A DNA stretch of 16,194 nucleotides from contig JAJZTV010000020.1 of NCBI GenBank assembly GCA_021847385.1, positions 1-16,194 on the forward strand. Reading direction: 5' to 3'. Positions 14,925 through 16,194 of this stretch are shown here, in pieces. Origin of the DNA: Pseudomonadota bacterium. Its GTDB lineage: Bacteria; Pseudomonadota; Gammaproteobacteria; Burkholderiales; Thiobacillaceae. The notes below the pieces were generated by a model. It had not been told where the DNA came from and ran no database searches. It was given only the letters and a program-made list of their open reading frames with translations. A program made the position numbers and the translations under genes. Numbering within the stretch: the stretch's first letter is position 1; the number at the start of each line of letters is the position of its first letter.

Positions 14925-15566
14925 AACTTCCTTAATCGATTTGTGCGGCACGAAGATGCCACAACCGTAAACCCGGTGCCGACCCAAACCGCGCTCGATC
15001 ACCTGCATCGACTGCAGCAGGGTCAGGTCATACAACATCAGGCTGTACCCCACCACCTGACCCGCGGGCGTAGTCAGGTGGCGCTTCTTACCACACATCA
15101 GACCGCATTGGATGCCCATGGCCTCCAACTCGGCCTTGGCCCGCGCCAAAAACTCGGCCTCGTCCTCGCTGCCCATATCCGCGAAATGCGCATAGAGCGT
15201 TCGAGATGGCGTCAAGCGCCGCACTTTCAAGACCCCGATCGTGATCGGCCCGGCGCCGGCATCGACGGCCTTGCCAACCAGCACCTCGACATCCTTTACC
15301 CGCTCGACCGGAAGGCGCAGCACCAGCTTGACCCGGCGGTTGATCACCAGATTGGCATTGCGGCCGGAAGGCGCGCCATGTACCGACTGCACGCCGACCC
15401 CGGGCGTATCGGCCAGCCAAGGCAGATACCGGCACAGCTCTTGATAGAGGGCATAGCCATGATCTTCGGGGATTTCCAGACCGGTGAGGTCGAACTGCAC
15501 CTCGGTCATGGTCGCCGGGTAGTCGAAGTCCTTGATCGCTTCCCACTCGGGATTGTACATCCTCAT
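14913..15566 (-). CDS. Cas6/Cmx6-like RAMP protein
   Basis: This 217-residue protein resembles the Cas6/Cmx6 branch of CRISPR repeat endonucleases (RAMP, ferredoxin-like fold). Supporting stretches are EDHGYALYQELCRYLPWL (about 34-51), NRRVKLVLRLPVERV, the LYAHF segment, VVGYSLMLYDL, and a C-terminal glycine-rich loop GLGRHRVYGCGIFVP (about 193-207) of the kind that contacts RNA in Cas6. In canonical members, as I recall, a GIHxxRG motif holds the catalytic His; here the equivalent is GVQSVHG (about 58-64), so activity may be altered. The start is ATG 15566, overlapping the upstream stop by four bases (ATGA); ATG 15560 is also possible. No CRISPR array or other cas gene is in the window, and its neighbours are sulfur-metabolism genes, so a role in ordinary CRISPR immunity is doubtful. 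Confidence 0.78.
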   Translation of the reverse strand: MRMYNPEWEAIKDFDYPATMTEVQFDLTGLEIPEDHGYALYQELCRYLPWLADTPGVGVQSVHGAPSGRNANLVINRRVKLVLRLPVERVKDVEVLVGKAVDAGAGPITIGVLKVRRLTPSRTLYAHFADMGSEDEAEFLARAKAELEAMGIQCGLMCGKKRHLTTPAGQVVGYSLMLYDLTLLQSMQVIERGLGRHRVYGCGIFVPHKSIKEVAAH

Positions 15567-15808
15567 TCGCTGGCCTCGCTCGGCGGCATGGCTTGGTCGG
15601 CCAAGGGATCGGCCCAGGCGAGCATGGCCTCGGCCCAGCGCTTGGCGGTGACCGGATCGACATCGAAGATGGTGAAGCGCGCGCCGCGCTCCTTGATGCG
15701 CAGGCGCATCATCGGGGTGCCCCCCGCCGCATAGTCGACCTGTTGCAACTCGATTTCCTGGTTGCCGTAAGGGTTGCGAAACTTCAGCAGTGAAGTGATT
15801 TGATCCAT
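15563..15808 (-). CDS. Small unknown protein upstream of Cas6-like gene
   Basis: I do not recognise this protein of about 81 residues (MDQITSLLKFRNPYGNQ). It has no cysteine, no membrane segment and no signal peptide, and looks alpha/beta with RLRIKERGARFTIFDVDPVTA in the middle and an acidic, alanine-rich tail. Its stop codon overlaps the start of the Cas6-like gene by four bases (ATGA), a sign of translational coupling and perhaps a physical partnership. I chose ATG 15808; the open frame extends to a GTG at 15874 that would add 22 residues, but that stretch lies in the palindrome-rich control region and neither start has a clear ribosome site. It is the first gene of the cluster divergent from dsrA. 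Confidence 0.68.
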   Translation of the reverse strand: MDQITSLLKFRNPYGNQEIELQQVDYAAGGTPMMRLRIKERGARFTIFDVDPVTAKRWAEAMLAWADPLADQAMPPSEASE

Positions 15809-15898
15809 GGTCGGGTACAATGCGTCCCAAGTAACAGGGGCCTGAATTTGACATTTTTCATCGGGTATTTGCACTTACCGTAACCGGTATGCCGATAC

Positions 15899-15914
15899 CT
15901 ACCCGATCGGGTAG
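15899..15914. promoter_or_regulatory. Perfect 16-base palindrome and related half-sites between dsrA and the divergent cluster
   Basis: CTACCCGATCGGGTAG is an exact palindrome. Related copies lie close by: ATCGGGTA at 15860-15867 and TTACCCCATCGG further towards dsrA at about 15943-15954. Two more inverted repeats adjoin on the left, TACCG-TAAC-CGGTA and GGTAT-GCCG-ATACC (15876-15900). This clustering suggests an operator for a dimeric regulator acting on dsrA, the divergent cluster, or both. The regulator is not identified. Confidence 0.55.
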
Positions 15915-15962
15915 TACCTAACTACTCCCTCGACACCCCCGCTTACCCCATCGGAATGATGG

Positions 15963-15971
15963 CCCCCCCCC
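15963..15971. repeat. C9 homopolymer tract upstream of dsrA
   Basis: Nine consecutive C bases lie about 110 bases upstream of the dsrA start, inside a C-rich pyrimidine stretch. It is noncoding. Such tracts can vary in length by slippage and are also error-prone in sequencing. Confidence 0.6.
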
Positions 15972-16035
15972 TTCGCACCCCTTACCATTCGCCCACTCGT
16001 CATGTGTAAGCAATATGCCGACGGGCAATGCTACT

Positions 16036-16049
16036 AGGTTGAACAACCT
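16036..16049. promoter_or_regulatory. Inverted repeat just upstream of dsrA
   Basis: AGGTTG and CAACCT flank AA, ending 31 bases before the dsrA ATG. It could be an operator near the promoter or a small hairpin in the leader (five-base stem, GAAC loop). It is unrelated in sequence to the palindrome at 15899-15914. Confidence 0.4.
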
Positions 16050-16080
16050 GTGATGGTCAAAGACTTTAGGAGAAACTCAG

Positions 16081-16194
16081 ATGGCTAAGAAAATGATCGA
16101 TACGCCGAATCTCGACGAACTCGAGAAAGGCCCGTGGCCCAGCTTCGTGACCGGCTTGAAGCGCCTGGCCAAAGACAACGACATGATGGTTGAC
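16081..16194 (+). CDS. dsrA: Dissimilatory sulfite reductase alpha subunit DsrA (partial, N-terminus)
   Basis: Only the first 38 residues are in the window, beginning MAKKMIDTPNLDELEKGPWP and continuing FVTGLKRLAKDNDMMVD. This N-terminus matches DsrA of sulfur-oxidising proteobacteria such as Thiobacillus and Allochromatium as I know it. DsrAB is the cytoplasmic siroheme and Fe-S enzyme that in these organisms works in the oxidative direction, turning sulfur carried on DsrC into sulfite. ATG 16081 has a strong AGGAG about eight bases upstream. The siroheme and cluster ligands lie beyond the window edge, so oxidative or reductive type cannot be read from this piece; the oxidative call rests on the denitrifying, Thiobacillus-like context. 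Confidence 0.92.
   Translation, partial: MAKKMIDTPNLDELEKGPWPSFVTGLKRLAKDNDMMVD

Noticed and set aside
14913..15566. A working CRISPR-Cas locus
   Set aside because: No repeat-spacer array and no other cas gene could be seen on either strand of the window; only the Cas6-like gene is present.
15848..15853. TTGACA as a -35 element for dsrA
   Set aside because: No acceptable -10 hexamer lies 16-18 bases downstream, and it is over 200 bases from the dsrA start.
15982..16010. TTACCA, 17 bases, TGTAAG as a dsrA sigma-70 promoter
   Set aside because: Both hexamers are poor matches; too weak to annotate without a mapped transcript start.

Overview
The window looks like a GC-rich betaproteobacterial chromosome from a Thiobacillus-like, facultatively denitrifying sulfur oxidiser. 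Two lines of sequence evidence support this. One end carries a respiratory nitrate reductase locus (narK1-narK2-narG with divergent narXL). The other end carries the start of dsrA (siroheme sulfite reductase alpha subunit, which runs oxidatively in such organisms). The genus is inferred from gene content and protein similarity recalled from memory, not from a search.

Layout. (1) 1-4853, minus strand: narK1, narK2 and the first half of narG, in the order of a narK1K2GHJI operon; narHJI would lie beyond base 1. (2) 4854-5079: divergent control region with a NarL-type 7-2-7 inverted heptamer site. (3) 5080-7628, plus strand: narX and narL, overlapping by 4 bases. (4) A hairpin at 7629-7649 separates narL from a convergent membrane PAS-GGDEF diguanylate cyclase (7653-9329, minus). 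(5) 9330-9514: control region with a perfect FNR/Dnr-type box, followed by an NnrS-family protein (plus). (6) A nitronate monooxygenase-family protein with a cysteine-rich C-terminus (plus, to 12098). (7) 12108-15808, minus strand: a six-gene cluster transcribed away from dsrA. In transcription order it holds a small unknown protein, a Cas6/Cmx6-like RAMP protein, a DsrC-family protein with no cysteine, a two-domain rhodanese-type sulfurtransferase, an unknown 195-residue protein and a TauD/TfdA-like dioxygenase. (8) 15809-16080: divergent region rich in palindromes. (9) 16081 onward: dsrA, cut by the window edge.

How it works together. NarX/NarL sense nitrate and nitrite and probably control the divergent narK1K2G operon. 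NarK1/NarK2 move nitrate in and nitrite out, and NarG reduces nitrate. NnrS under an FNR/Dnr box fits protection against NO made during denitrification. The dsr end supplies electrons from sulfur oxidation. The most novel part is the cluster divergent from dsrA: a CRISPR-type Cas6 relative with no CRISPR array or other cas gene in view, next to a DsrC relative lacking both redox cysteines, a sulfurtransferase and a 2-oxoglutarate-type oxygenase. It may be an uncharacterised accessory or regulatory module of sulfur oxidation.

No tRNA, rRNA, CRISPR array or insertion sequence was seen. No gene-free stretch exceeds 300 bases; the longest are 15809-16080 and 4854-5079.
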